Positions 1 to 12,169 of a stretch of DNA of 64,000 bases are shown piece after piece. The stretch is taken from contig JADNRV010000127.1 of assembly GCA_015499995.1 (NCBI GenBank), forward strand, positions 1-64,000. The letters are read 5' to 3'. The notes under the pieces are model-generated. The model was not told the origin of the DNA. It saw only the letters and a list, made by a program, of their open reading frames with translations, and made no database searches. Both the position numbers and the translations under genes were made by a program. Numbering within the stretch: the first letter of the stretch is position 1; every line of letters starts with the position of its first letter. The stretch is from Flammula alnicola. Lineage: Eukaryota > Basidiomycota > Agaricomycetes > Agaricales > Strophariaceae.

Positions 1-3000
1 ATATACAGAAGAGACCTAAGGGGACATACCATGGGGTTGGCCATTTGCGCCAAAAGCCGTGAAGCTGCCGAAACGCGTCGTACTTCCGGAGTAATCGCAA
101 GCCAGATCAGCTTGTGGCTCAGAAAGGCCCAGGCCGGTTGCAGGAATGCGTAGAGAGGAGAAGACATTGCGAGAGGTTGTTGACAGTAGTGACAAAAGAG
201 GGCGAGAGTGTTGAAATCTAAAAGAGCGCCTAAAGCCCAGTTTATATACGCGGGCCAAGACAAGCTACAGACACCGCACCGAGTCACCGATTGCAACCGA
301 ATGACTATGACGGAGTGCGATTCTTCGTATTCACCAAGAAAGAAGCAGCAGGATATGTTAAAACCTGATAGAATCAGTTATGTAGCCTTTCAAGGAAGCG
401 GAATCATTAGAAGCGCTTACTGATGATCAGGATCAGCAACGATTAAGGAAACTATTCCTAGGATGGAAAGACCTTAGAACACGAGTTGGCAACTTAGGAA
501 AGTTTGTTAGGCAGGAAGTCTTCACCGTGCTTCTCATTACAACGGCAAGCTTTGCCGTGAGAACATAGGCGCTCCTAAGGAAATGCATAGGCAAATGTTG
601 AACGGAAAAACAAGAACCAAAGACCATTGATAGTGTGCAATAAGGTTGACTGGGGACAGTCAATATCTAAGTTGGGGGGAGATGAAGAGACCGCGAGCGG
701 CTAGCTGTGAACGGACTACCATTCTTCTTACCTGAGCTATTTTTAGCACTTAGTAAAGCTTATAATGTAGTCTAAATGTTACAAGTCCGGACATTACAAT
801 GACAAGACTACTAAGGACTAGAGGAAACTATGCAAGATAACGAGGAATGCGCGGTTTAATAAAGACATTATCATTAGTAACTATTGAGATACTAGTCAAT
901 ACATCTAATGAAGTGTACGGAAATAGGCGCCTTTCAGTAATATCTTAACCATCCGGCCTATACAGCGAGGGCGCGGATCTCTAGATTAAAAGAACGGACA
1001 TCTAGGCACACTACAGGACAGGTCGCGTGACATTGCCGAAGGCACCGAGGACAGTGGAGCAGCGGGGTAAAGCAGACGCCCATAGACGCGCCTGTAGCAA
1101 CACCGATCAAAGCTCGGATCAAGGGGATACCAAATTGGGAACACATACCATATCGGGTAATAACTTGGTACAGGAAGATTTCCGGGGTGCATAACTCGAC
1201 ACAGCGAGATCCCAGATGCACGCCGAGGGTACCAAGATACCGGGTACAGAGGACGAAGGGTTACAACCCTAATCACGAGCATTAGCTCGGACAGAACGTG
1301 CGTGGATTGCCCGAGCGTCTCCGACGAAATGTAAGCGCGTCTATGCTCCGGTCAGTCTATAGCCAATGACAGGACAAGATACCAATGAAAACGAAAGGTC
1401 ACGAGCCTGTATACCACGCGGTCGAGGAGGAGTAAGTCTTAGGCGCTTAAGTTAGCCGAACCGACGACGATCTGAGCTCCCGATCCAACCAAAAAAGGCA
1501 TGATTGAGCGGATGAGCACGGAAACTGTACTCCACAAGGCCGCCGCTCGCGCACAAATGCCCATGAAATCTCTATATTCTCGTCATTGCGTCTATGTAAT
1601 AATATATCGTCTCAGTAGTATATAAGCAGCCCTGTAACACCGTAGAATACAAGCAATTTACCACCCACGAGATACAAGCGCTTAAGAATTATATCTTAAG
1701 TGTTTCACCTCTAAGTACCAAGTAGCTTCAAAGCGAGAGTCCCATAATATAAAAAGAAACCAAGTAACGATATAAACGAACTGTTAAGACGAGAACGCGT
1801 GTCTAAGTGATTCGCCAAGACAAGTAAAGAGAGTTATAAGCCAAGGAACCTGTCTAAGTGACTTGTTCAAAACCTACCCTTTGTCAAAGGACATCTGGGG
1901 ACCTGGACTGTAGTGTCGGTGGACGAAAGCGTCTACGCGCCTCTGGCCATTGTTAAGGGACTGTAGTGTCGGCGGATCAGACATCTGCGCGCCTCTTTCC
2001 ACAAGTATAGTTTTTGAGACAAAGTAAAGACAAGTTAAAGGGCATAGAGCCATCTTCTCAATTGGAGAACAAGACAAAGCGAGATCAGTTAGCAGTTTGT
2101 GCATAGAGCACTAGTTTTCGAGTACCAGACCAGAATTTACACAAGTCTATTGGACTTAAAACGACCCATTGGCTATAAACACGCCTAAGGCCTTGCCTGA
2201 GCCGTTGTATAGTTAAACACCTTCTTTTATCGCACACCTACTATCAGGTATCGATATTATAAAACTATTATCCTCCCCTTGGACGAACTAAGTCAACTAA
2301 ACATTGATTTGGGTGTTTGAGTGTAGTAAAGTAGTTATTTAAAAGTGAAGCAAGTCGGATTTGATAGTATCTCTCTAATAGACATTACAAAGTCTATTGA
2401 AAGCGACTACTTGATTATCTAGTAGTTCACACACACCCCGCACTAAGCATCTTTAGCGGTGGGCTCCAGATGAGAGACCCGCTACGCGCTCAGCGACCTA
2501 AACCACACACACAACTGCGGAGCGAGATCCTAACTAGGTCGAGCGACGCTCTACTAGCTTCAGAAATATATAGTGTGCTGTACTCCACGGTGTTTGTTTT
2601 GTTTAGCTAGCTGACTTGTAGACAGCGCCTCGCGGTTCGTTTAAAGTGGGTATGAGGGATTATTCAAATACACGTTTTATTGTAGTTTCAAGCCTCGTTT
2701 TATCACAGGGATGAACGGTTTTATTGATCTTATGGTTTTTATTTGAGAGGAACTCTCTAGGACGCTGCTAGCTCGAATTTCGATGCCACTAGCTGCTCTG
2801 AAGCTTTGGGAACTGGTCTGAAACTAAGGCCGCACTGTGCGCTACCTTCTGAACGATCTGCTAGCCCACTGTGGACTCTGTTTCGGACTCTCTAGGCGCT
2901 CTCTTGGCCTCTAAGCGCACTCTGGCTTCTAAATTCTTGGACCTTGTCCTCAAGAACTTTTCTCTTTATTTAACTAAGCCTTCTCTGGCTTCAAACGAAC

Positions 3001-4000
3001 TCTATGAAGTCAAACTGATCCTTTATTCGTCTTCTTTCTTACTAGACACTGCGTCTTAGCTCGAAATAAAACAGGGAAGAGATTGCTTAAGGTAACTAGC
3101 TACAGAAGTACATCTTTTATACTACAGCTATGTGTGGTTCTGGTACGCGAATAAAATAGCGTACAACATTCTTATCTCGTGTAAATAATGCCTGCAGGCA
3201 GTGGGTATAGGGTTGAATATTCCAGGTGACCAGATAGCGGTCAAGGGATTTGGAAATTCATCCCATTTTAGCGCGCTAGGACGCTCCTGACTTCCGCGTA
3301 CCATGCGCATCATGCGTGCGTCTCGGCTAGCGGTGCCGCTTTATTCCGGATCTGCGGCCATCATTGATGCCGGTTTCTTCTTTCCTTTCTCGTCCTATTA
3401 CTACTTTTGGTACTCCCGCGGGTAGAGGGTAGGGCGTGCGTCTAACTAACGCGTCCGCGTCCCGTGCGTTTCTCCGTAAGTCACAAGATACGCTCGCTAG
3501 TAGTCGACGCATTCGCGTCTAGCTTTCACTAGCTGTGTCTCGCTCTCCTAGTTGTAGTATTTCGTAGCTAGCTATTCAGCAATACACTGATTGTACTGAA
3601 TTCGCCGCGCACTAATTCCAAAGTATCCAGAAGTCTTTTAAATTATTCCCCATAGTGCGCTTATGCCTCGCTAGTCGTTTATGACTTATGCGTTCTGTGT
3701 TTTACTGCCTGATAACTTTTAACTGTCTCCCGGCTTATCATACGGACTCAGCTAGCTCTGAACCGCGTCTGATTACCATTGTCACAGGTTATATGACAAC
3801 TAGTAGTCGCATAGCTAGGCCTTAGACTACTAACTTGGGTAGGTTATAGTCTCTCTGTCTCGGTTATATTCTATAGGTAAAAGATGATATATTCGCGAAA
3901 TTCACGCGTGGCCTATTTGCGGCCCTATCACCGCTTCATGTTTATCGATGGCATGTCACCTGTTTTAATGATTAAATGATGCAAATAAAGGGCGGGAAAT
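1..4000. other. Gene-poor stretch, no supported gene
   Basis: Six-frame translation gives only short, compositionally random ORFs (none above about 100 codons) with no recognisable motif and no plausible exon chain. The texture (scattered short direct repeats, alternating AT- and GC-rich patches) fits decayed transposon sequence, but I cannot name the element. The only clear internal structure is the two-unit repeat near 1905-1997, listed separately. Confidence 0.5.
1905..1997. repeat. Two-copy tandem direct repeat, 53-bp period
   Basis: Two units begin at 1905 and 1958, each opening with GGACTGTAGTGTCGG and followed by a diverged segment ending in GCGCCTCT. The units differ at several internal positions, so the duplication is not recent. 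No coding frame runs across them. Confidence 0.6.
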
Positions 4001-4955
4001 TTACAGACGCTTGAGTTTACCGGATTCGCGCCTGCGACTGGTCCAGTCAGAGTATTTGATGGTCGCATATGCTTCAACCTTCCAATCGTCTTTACAGAGG
4101 CGAAATTCTTCGAATTTGGTGCGCATAGAGTTACTGAAAAACTCTTTCGCAAACTTTGTCTTCGTTTTCCAGTGCGTTGGATCCTGGCGAGCTGAATGGA
4201 GTGAGTTCCACACCATACACGCTTCCTCGTAGATAACTGATCGACGAGTCTTCGAGACGTAAATCCCTTCGCTATCGGTCAGAAACTTAAGTCTGGAGGG
4301 ATTATTCCCCTTTGACCGTTCACTTTGGATGTGCTTCCTCCACTGAGGTTTGTCATAGTAAGGTTCATTTTCGCAGTCCTCCTCACAGTAAAGCGGCGGC
4401 GAAGGTGGCAGTGTGAGAGTGTGATGTGACGATTCGGGTGGACGGACAGATGAGGAAGGCAGGGACAAGGGGGCCTGAGACGGGGTGGTATTTCTGTCCT
4501 TCAGAAGGGAGATAATTTCCCTTCGGGGGCCGGAGACCATCAGAACGATTCAGGAGATGCATATATGCACTAAAAATAATAAAATGCTTACCTTTTCGCA
4601 TCTAGTTCTGCCCTAAGACGCATGCATTCCTGGAATAGGTCCATGTATGCGTGGTTTTGGGATGCAAAAAGCATCTCTTTTGATGCCGAACCGACCACAG
4701 AGAGTGCATCTTGCTGCCCGTGGTGACCGTGAGCTGGACGGCCACTATTCTCTGACTGTAACATTGTTACCGACTGGTAGAATGTTAAACTGCCTTAAGG
4801 CTTTTACGACTCACTGTTCTTGTATTTTGTGCTGTCGGTCGATTGTTTTGTTCAGGGAAATTGAAGGAATTTCCAGCGGTGTCTGCGAGTGACCCTGGGT
4901 TGTAGTTGTTGTAGCTATTAGTGGTTGTATTCCAGTATTCGGCACCTGGGTACAT
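4001..4955 (-). CDS. Repeat-associated basidiomycete hypothetical protein, 271 aa, 3 exons
   Basis: Three exons join in frame on the minus strand: 4955-4815, 4773-4592 and 4493-4001, with GTGAGT and GTAAGC donors and CAG acceptors. The start is the MYPG methionine at 4955. The middle exon holds a short leucine-rich, probably helical stretch (MDLFQECMRLRAEL). A Ser/Pro-rich linker follows, then a conserved-looking C-terminal block with the pattern LKFLTDSEGIYVSK, a Trp/Phe-rich middle, EFRLCKDDWK and a final SDWTSR. I recognise this C-terminal layout from uncharacterised multicopy proteins of mushroom genomes, often near transposons; that recollection was not checked by search. Function is unknown. 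The neighbouring CACTA transposase supports a repeat setting. Confidence 0.6.
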
Positions 4956-5462
4956 GGCCAGGATTCTAGAGGAGGAAGAGGGTAAAGAGAGAAATAAAGG
5001 GAGGAGAACATTGACGCGACGCCGACCGGCAAACGCGTCCAAGTCACGTGCTCTGATTTGCCACGGCCTCTAAGTTGGAGTCTTCGTTGAGGTACCCAGC
5101 TCTCCTGCAATGCACACACGACGACCACTCGACGACCACAGCCAAAACGACTGCAGCATATGAGCGGTGCCATAAAGTGAGTTCCACATTCACAGATCGA
5201 TTGAGCTCGTGCCCGGGCTCTCGATTTGTTTGCTGTCAATCGACACAATGGCTTACCCATATCACATCCCCTTAGCCTCACACAGCCGGCGCAACGAGGA
5301 CATGGCAGGTTGATTTTACGGCTGAGGTGCCTTACAGAGGTCTGTCCTTTTTTTATTCCACAAAATCCAAAAACTCAATCTCTCCACCGCAGACGAGTTC
5401 GTTCCTTATCGCAACTTGGGACTCAGATATAGGCTTGGTGCAATCCCTCGAAAACGCATCGC
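4956..5462. other. Intergenic, nothing recognised
   Basis: About 500 nt upstream of the 271-aa gene. Short overlapping ORFs on both strands lack motifs. It presumably includes the promoter of the minus-strand gene, but I see no clear TATA box. Confidence 0.4.
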
Positions 5463-6075
5463 ATGACATTGGAAGACTGGGATGCCGAAGAGAGGCCCAG
5501 CGCTGTCGGTGCCACACAACCCACATCGGGCCACCCGCCACCCGAAACGCCCACGGAGAACTGGGACAATGGCTTTGAGGACGTGCGTAGCTCACCCAAG
5601 AAACGCATCTCGACACCGCGCTTCCCAACCAATCGACCTCGACCAGCCACCGACCTATGAAAAATTGAAGCAATGGGAGATGTACCTTCCGCAACACAAC
5701 CTCGACCTGCCGTACCATCTACTGGGAGAATGGCGATGTCGTCTTCAATCGTTGGCAAAAACTGCTCAGCGAGGCGCCCGTCAAACCTTCGATTTGTTCC
5801 TATGGGGCACGACGTGTATCCTCCCTCTCTGGAAGAGCTTCAGGGACTCCCCCGCCAGCCGCTTGTTCGGAACTTCGCCCATCGTCCAGTCCACTGCTGA
5901 TAAGAACAGATATCTTTTCTTGCCCCGAGGACCCCGACCTCCCGTAGCGGCGTCGATAAATCCGTACGACCGAATGCTAGCCATCCATCTCTGACGAGGC
6001 GATTACAAGGAAGCATGCCTGGGTCTAGCAAACTGGAATTCAACCTTTTACAGCTGGAACATACCCGGACATCGG
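5463..6075 (+). pseudogene. Broken GDP-fucose O-fucosyltransferase-like gene relic
   Basis: Blocks typical of a basidiomycete O-fucosyltransferase-like family appear in order but in different frames. A PPTYEKLKQWE...LPQHNLDLPY block lies near 5640-5720; an IYWENGDVVFNRWQKLL block in another frame near 5720-5760; then near 5960-6070 a DRMLAIHL-stop-RGDYKEACLGLANW segment continuing to STFYSWN. The last resembles the HxRRGDY nucleotide-sugar motif region of such enzymes, but the first arginine codon is TGA at 5992-5994 (a CGA to TGA change would explain it). Frame changes plus this stop mean no intact enzyme. The acidic, Trp-containing ORF at 5463-5660 may be part of the same relic or unrelated. 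The family call rests on motif memory. Confidence 0.6.
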
Positions 6076-6387
6076 CGTCGGCGTCCGGCGGACCAGCTTC
6101 AGTGGGAGCCGGACGAGTCAGCGGCAGGCGAGGCCAGTGTCGACGGCTGTGGGGGGGTTGAGTATGACGACGACAACCCCAGGAATGACGCTGAGCAAGC
6201 TCGTCAAGCGCAAGAGTTTGGGGTTCGTGCAGCTGCGGAGGGGGTTTGGTGGGCATGGAGGGGTGATAATGAGGTCGTTGGGAATGGAAATGGGCATGGG
6301 CATGGGATCGCACTCTGGCATTTATATACATTGTATAACGCATACGTACGGTAGCTAAGTATTTAGTAAAGCAGTACTCAATATAAT
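6076..6387. other. Spacer, nothing recognised
   Basis: This roughly 310-nt gap lies between the fucosyltransferase relic and the 3' end of the transposase gene. I looked here for a CACTA-type transposon terminus and found none. Confidence 0.4.
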
Positions 6388-9300
6388 TTATATTGTCTCA
6401 TCTTCATATCCAAAGAGCTGTACGTCGTCTAAGCCGGGTTTTTCAACTACAAACCAGAGGTTTTCTGGATCACCCTCGAGACAGGGAAGTGGCTGCATTG
6501 AAACCACAGAAATGATCGCAGTGAATGGGATACATATGATGCTTTCTTGTCCAAGATAGGCGCATGCATAGAGCGTCTGATATGATTCCTCCAACATCTG
6601 TGCGTTTGGCGGTCCGTACGCTGAGATGACAGCATATGCAACTTGGTCCCCATCTTCATCGTCATCTTTACTGAGAAAGTAGAACTGTACTTCGCCAAAT
6701 TGAATATTGCCGTCGAGTGTAAACTGGCTCACTGATTAGAAGGACAATTACCGAGATACTAACAGCCTACCTTGACATTGCGAGTGTTTCTTTTGTTCTC
6801 GGCGCTTCGTTTGTTCTCGGAATACAGACTTCTTGCTATTTGGCCATTTGGCAATTGAAGGCGGCCCCATTTCTGCCGCTTTTCCTTGTTGCAAACTTCT
6901 CGTATGGCACCGAATTCCTGGATCGAAAATCCTTGTGCAATGGGTTCGCGGGGCCGAAGGAGCACATATCCGGAACCGAGTTCACGAGAGAATCGAGGAA
7001 GCTTGGGAAGGAGATCTTTGTCGAGTTCGGGGTATATGGCTTTTATTGCATTGGATTGAGCTTTTTGAAGTGCTAGCTGGGCAAGATTGCCATATGGATT
7101 TGAAGGCTGTCGGATTCCTTTTCCTAGCTCGCCAATAGCGCGCTCCATTGTGTACTGGTCGGTATGAATTCCGTTCCCTACACGGAAAATCTCAGGTGAT
7201 GTGTGGAGTAGGGCATGGAGGCAGGGGCGATTGAAATGAAGTTGATCAACACGTCGTTGATAATAGATATTTTCGTATTCTTCCACGAATTGAACAAAGA
7301 ATGTGTGAGCGTCTTTTGCTTGCCGTCCTGTTATGGATCGCTGGGTCACGATGCGCACAGCTCGGACAAGCTTGCAAAAGTTTCTCCAGTATTTCCGTTT
7401 GAGAACCGCTCGGAAGAATCCAGGTCCAAGACCGAAGATGTAGAGGTAGTACTCCGTTGCTTTATATCCACTCGATATTTTTTCAGCGGGATTTCGAGGA
7501 GGACGGTGGAAGAATGATGGGAAGAATTTGGTGGTAGCGGCTACAAGTTTTCCATGCGATTGCCATAGGTTATTATCCGTAAAAGCTGCCCACTCCCAGG
7601 TCCGTTTATCGTCAGTGGACTCGCATGTCAATGTTCCTCGCCAATGAGAAAGGAGAAGATCGGTAACGTTGAGGCAGAAAAGGTGCATGAGATCGACAGT
7701 AAAACAGAGTGGAACTTTCAGCATGTAAGATGAATGTAGGCCGCTCAGAATAGATGGTTTGCTGATTCCTGTGGATTTACGGTTCTTCTTGTAGTCATTC
7801 TGGTCAACAGAGTCTACGACAAGAGCAAGATTTGCTTGGTAGGTTTCCGGAGAAATCTGGGGTTCGAATTTTCGGAAATCGAAGTCGGGATGGTTGCAAT
7901 CGTGAACGGTGTAATTATTCGGCCGTAGGTGAGCTGCGAAATAATGGCCACTTGATGGTTTATGGCGGCCCAGCATAGGGCAACCTTTTCTGCAACCTTG
8001 AGCACCGTGATGTCCAACGCGGCCATCGACTTCAACCAAGCCAAGCGCATCGGCCGTTGCACATAGAAGAAAAGTGCGCGATGATACTACGGCCTTCTTG
8101 ATTGCATCGTAGACCTTGATTCCAGCACCATTGTCCTCCCGCTGAATGGCGGAAAAATGATGGAATGTTCGAAAGAGAAAAGAGTCGATATTTTTGGGTT
8201 TATTGGGACCGGGAACGATTGCCGCAGGGAGAATGTGCTTGGACCGATACCGTGTTTTTGGATCATAGTTTGTGACGATCCAGATTGCGATCCAAGTATC
8301 GGATTTTTTATTTTGATAGAGCTGTGCTCCGTCAAGTGAAAAGATTACTGTCGTGTCGTCGCTGGTAAGTTTGTGATCTTCCGCGAGATCAAGTACATCA
8401 GAACCGCAGAAAATATCATCATAGACCGCATCTAAGTCATCCTCTAGGCCGGAAAGTGCGAAAAGTGTATCTTTGATCTTCTGATCTCGGTAGCGCATAG
8501 CCGTAGCACCATGCACTGAGCGACGTAGTGCCTGGATTTGTGGTCCCAAAGGAAAAGTGTACATATGTTGGCGAGGGATCTGCTTTTCCGTATGCCCTGA
8601 TGATACTGTTGTGTAGCGTGGTTGTTGGCAGATAGGACAGGCCTCCAGATCAGCGAAGGGACCGGTGAATGCAACGCAGGATTCAATACACATTTCGTCA
8701 GAGACGGAGACGACACCGGTGATATTTGTTATCATCCTTTTGGCTTCGTGATGCGAGAGAAGTTCTATATCAGGAAACCTCCGCAGAATCGATTCTCGAA
8801 CGCTGGTGTATGTCGCCTCGGAAGCATTCATACAGGACATATAAAGATCCAGAGAGAAACGGAGATTCTCATCGGAAAGGTCAGGAATTTGTTCGTCTGG
8901 GTGTCGTAGTCGTTCGGTAGCAGCGGGATCAAGTTTTCCGTTATCGAGGGTCGCATTTCTGATCTCGTCAATGAAATCCTGCGCATTTCGGACATGTTCA
9001 ATGTTGGAGGGATTGAGAACAGGATCTTCCTCTTCAAGGATGTCCAAATTGATAGGATCGGGTGCTGGGTTGTTCACCAAGTTCATCGCCTCGTTGTGGG
9101 CGCGAATGTTTTCTTCCTCGTCATCAGACGAGGAGTCGGAGCTTGTTGATTCATCTGACTTGTCGGATTCCTCTGAATCAGTATGTCTGTTGTCATTTTG
9201 TGCTGGCTAATTGAATGTTATGATACTGGTTTTTTTTCTAGTTGTAATACAAATACTCTTACAGTATGGCGACCTTCTCCTGAATTGGCCAATGGCATGC

Positions 9301-9692
9301 CAGCATCACTTCCGTCATCGGATAGATGCCTCTGATTGTCTATTTCTGCCTCGGACACATTATGAACCTATTCAATAACATATAAGCTATTTTAAGTACT
9401 CTCAGTAATACAAAATTATGCTCACCGAACTGTTGCTATCCACGCGAGATCTCTTGTTTGGCCTCTCGGACATTGTCCCACTTTCTCCTGAATGAATTGA
9501 CCCCATTTCGTCATCGGACAAATCATTTCCATCCTCGTCGAGCACGCCTTTTAATGCAATTTGATAGTTTTGGTACCATCGGGCCCGCTCCGCTTCGAGT
9601 GCGGCCATATTCTCGCCATGTTTTCGGACTGTTTTGGGATCCCTTAGCTGACCGTCGCATGTAGGGCACGGACAATGCTTTTTGGCCGCCAT
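6388..9692 (-). CDS. TNP2-like transposase of a CACTA (EnSpm) DNA transposon, 1047 aa, 4 exons
   Basis: Exons 9692-9426, 9367-9263, 9206-6771 and 6723-6388 join in frame, with introns of 58, 56 and 47 nt. Residues 7-12 (CPCPTC) with following Cys/His residues give the N-terminal zinc-finger-like segment usual in fungal TNP2 proteins. An acidic Ser/Asp linker spans about residues 100-160. The catalytic-like core follows, with a FSLDGAQLYQ segment near residue 416, a CPMLGRH Cys/His patch, DLMHLFCLNV and a late HTDQYTMERAIG block. Expected role: cut-and-paste transposition of CACTA elements in the nucleus. No stop or frameshift breaks the model, so it may be functional. I did not find matching CACTA termini around it. 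Family confidence is high; activity is inference. Confidence 0.85.
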
Positions 9693-9849
9693 TGAGACAG
9701 CCTCAGATGAAGACTATTTTGCTGGACTCTCTTGGATGAGACTTAGACAAGATCTGGATGGGACCAGGAGAGAAAAGTTGGTGAAAAGATACAGAGACAG
9801 AGATAATGCGCACAGCTGCACCAAAGCTGTCTAAAAAAATCTATTTTTA

Positions 9850-10572
9850 CTACATGGTAGCGTCTATCCGTGGACAAAATGGTGATGCGCGGTATAATCC
9901 GGCACGGGACGGTCCTTGCACGGAAAGGCGCAGTAAAGTGCCGCCCGTGCCGACCATCGCAGAACCGCTTTTCACTGGGAGGGATGCCTTGGCAAACTTC
10001 GGGTCACGCGCGAAGTTTTCGAGCATCGATTGGGTCTTACGGAGCTCGGGGGATAAGGGTGATGGCTCGAGTTCCTCACGGATGACCCACGAGAACTGTC
10101 CAGGGTCGATGCGTCTCTTTGGGTTTGGATTATCAGGCCCGGCCTCCGAGTCAGGAGATCGGCTTCGTTTGGAGCCATCTGCCTCGGATTCGTGACTGCC
10201 GGGGACTCGTTCAGCTCGGTTGTCATCTGGATTGGGGACATGCTCATCCGGTCCAATAGGTTGCGTCGTCGTCTGGTCAAGGGCCGCCTCTCGAACGGAG
10301 TCGTGGTTGTCGAGCATGTCGAGGTAGGACCCGAGAGCCTGTTTAACAAGCTCGGTTTGATTCTCTTTTCCCGCGGCATGGTTTGATAAGATCTTCTGTA
10401 TTTCTACGAGGGTGTCGATCTTCTCAGAGTGACCGGTCCGGTAGCCTTCCACCAATTGCGAGCACGCAGACGCGATTCCCTCAGGTAGAACGCTTGCGCT
10501 CTCGGTAACTTCGGCTTGATTACTTGTATGACCAGACGGCGTCGAGGATGGAGTAGATAGGGTCTCGGTCAT
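9850..10572 (-). CDS. Truncated retroelement-associated ORF, 240 aa
   Basis: The N-terminal part has a helical region (YRTGHSEKIDTLVEIQKIL, then LDMLDNHDSVREAAL). A charged low-complexity segment with a KRSRSPDSE-type nuclear-localisation-like patch follows, then the block LSPELRKTQSMLENFARDPK. These blocks recur in basidiomycete hypothetical proteins linked to gypsy-like retroelements. After about residue 195 the expected continuation (an FPDxEW-type segment) is lost and the tail reads as frame-shifted sequence. I regard it as a degraded fragment rather than a working gene. No reverse transcriptase or LTR is adjacent. Confidence 0.5.
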   Translation of the reverse strand: MTETLSTPSSTPSGHTSNQAEVTESASVLPEGIASACSQLVEGYRTGHSEKIDTLVEIQKILSNHAAGKENQTELVKQALGSYLDMLDNHDSVREAALDQTTTQPIGPDEHVPNPDDNRAERVPGSHESEADGSKRSRSPDSEAGPDNPNPKRRIDPGQFSWVIREELEPSPLSPELRKTQSMLENFARDPKFAKASLPVKSGSAMVGTGGTLLRLSVQGPSRAGLYRASPFCPRIDATM

Positions 10573-11104
10573 GTGTTAGATGATGAGATTGGGATCGATG
10601 TGAGGCACGACAAAATATAAGCGAAAGTCTAGTTGGGACGACTATCGACTGGACCGAGGGGCTAGTAGGAACAGGGATGGGCGAAAAGTCGACACCGTTC
10701 CGACACCCCCCGGGGCGTGGGCATAAAATATGCCTCTGGTGTCTCATCCCTTGTTTGCGATGAACAAGAGATGGGCAACGGATCCGCTGCGGAGGCTGGA
10801 TCCAGGCGTTACATTACACACCGCAGCAGTGAGACTGGGGCCAGCACTTGCGGGGTAATGGAAGAGAGGTTGACGAGGAGAAGCTCCCGCGTCTCGGCGG
10901 GGATTAGACTCTTGTAAACCTCTCCGACTTTTAAATCCAATTAAATCAGGATTATTTGAACGATCTGTAAACGATCCAACCTAAGAAAGAATTACTTGAA
11001 TACGAGAAAAGATTACCTGATTACTAGTAGAAGTATCACTGAATACGAGTTAAAAAAACCGTGAATACCAGGAAAACCAGCATTAGGAGATATTCCGCGT
11101 GAAA
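10573..11104. other. Intergenic, nothing recognised
   Basis: This 530-nt spacer has an AT-rich right half (10920-11100) containing several near-repeats of GATTACxTGA-like words. No ORF of interest. Confidence 0.4.
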
Positions 11105-11710
11105 CTAGACAAAATTACTAGCTAACGCCCACCAAACAAAACCGGGAATGGTGGCCATGGGGCAGGACATTATTCCTAGGCCACTCCCAGTTGCGGAATT
11201 CCCAGTTTGACAGGGAGTCACCGCGTCTTCCCTTACTTTTTCCCTGGTGAGACCAGGAATACTTCTCAGTAGAACATGGTCTCTGCCCAGGAACTTTATC
11301 CGGTCTTGGGGTTCATAGTGGTATGCAAGCGTGGCGCGAAAGGCATGCTCGGCCTTCCTGTCCCGGACTTTTGGACGAGTGTCAATGTTTGCAGCAGAGG
11401 TCCCATATGCATCGGGTATTGTTACTTCCTCAGAGATCCCGTAGGTGACAGGTATGTTCGAGCCGTATGCAATGCTATATGCGTGGACTACAGTACCAGT
11501 ATTGCCGGCCCTTGCTGCATGGGCTCTTATAAAGTTTGTCAGATTGGTTATCCTGTTCTGAGCTCCTTCGTTTGGATGCTCGTAGCTGAAGGCAAAGCTG
11601 TATGCAGCGTAGGTGGGCATACCTGGGGTAATGTACCCCATCTTCCTCCACTTATCGGCAATGTGGTCCAAATAATGTTCGTTGTCGTAGATATTTATTT
11701 GGTTAGCCAT
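11105..11710 (-). CDS. Orphan hypothetical protein, 201 aa
   Basis: A single open frame runs from an ATG at 11710. It starts MANQINIYDNEHYLDHIADK, contains aromatic and His-rich stretches (YAAYSFAFSYEHPNEG, FIRAHAARAG), and has no signal peptide or transmembrane segment; a Cys-containing tail ends in WWALASNFV. I do not recognise the family. Length and non-random composition favour a real gene, but no intron or homologous copy in the window supports it. The 150-aa ORF on the opposite strand (11276-11728) is probably its shadow. An alternative is a TE-derived fragment. Confidence 0.4.
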   Translation of the reverse strand: MANQINIYDNEHYLDHIADKWRKMGYITPGMPTYAAYSFAFSYEHPNEGAQNRITNLTNFIRAHAARAGNTGTVVHAYSIAYGSNIPVTYGISEEVTIPDAYGTSAANIDTRPKVRDRKAEHAFRATLAYHYEPQDRIKFLGRDHVLLRSIPGLTREKVREDAVTPCQTGNSATGSGLGIMSCPMATIPGFVWWALASNFV

Positions 11711-12169
11711 CTAGAACACCAGAGTTAAATCTGTTCGTAATTAGACGTGAGCGTTAATTCATAAGGTAATAGGAAATGCAAGGTGGTACTTCAGTGTGAT
11801 GGAAATGAAAGGGCTTGGTTGGGGTTTGGTTCAGGAGGTGAGGGATGCACTGCGTCACACACCAGGCGTGGTCTGAGTTCAAGATGAAGAGTTGGTCGCA
11901 AGGTTGGTCAAGGAATATGATTATGAGAAGAGTAGGACAACGGACCAGCCATTTATACCAGTTCTGACACTCTGATTGCGCTTAACCTCCATATATTTTG
12001 TCCCTAAAGGCTAATACACCCTGCCTATTGTAATTGTCTTTGTTTGACAAAAAACAAGGGACTACAAAGAAGCGCCCACAATCCCAAGCAGAGCACGCTT
12101 CAGCTTCATCTGCATGCTTGTTACGTTTCCGTCTATTGAAGGAAAGTTATTGTTTGCGAAGATCTGTGT
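11711..12169. other. Intergenic, nothing recognised
   Basis: Upstream flank of the orphan ORF up to the hAT-type MITE. It includes the first copy of the GAAGCGCCCAC word (12066-12083), listed separately. Confidence 0.4.

Noticed and set aside
9700..9860. Possible CACTA terminus near a TACTACATGG word
   Set aside because: No inverted partner downstream of the transposase gene and no target duplication.
11276..11728. 150-codon plus-strand ORF
   Set aside because: Opposite the 201-aa ORF, with many Cys/Val residues typical of a reverse-frame shadow; the minus-strand frame looks more protein-like.
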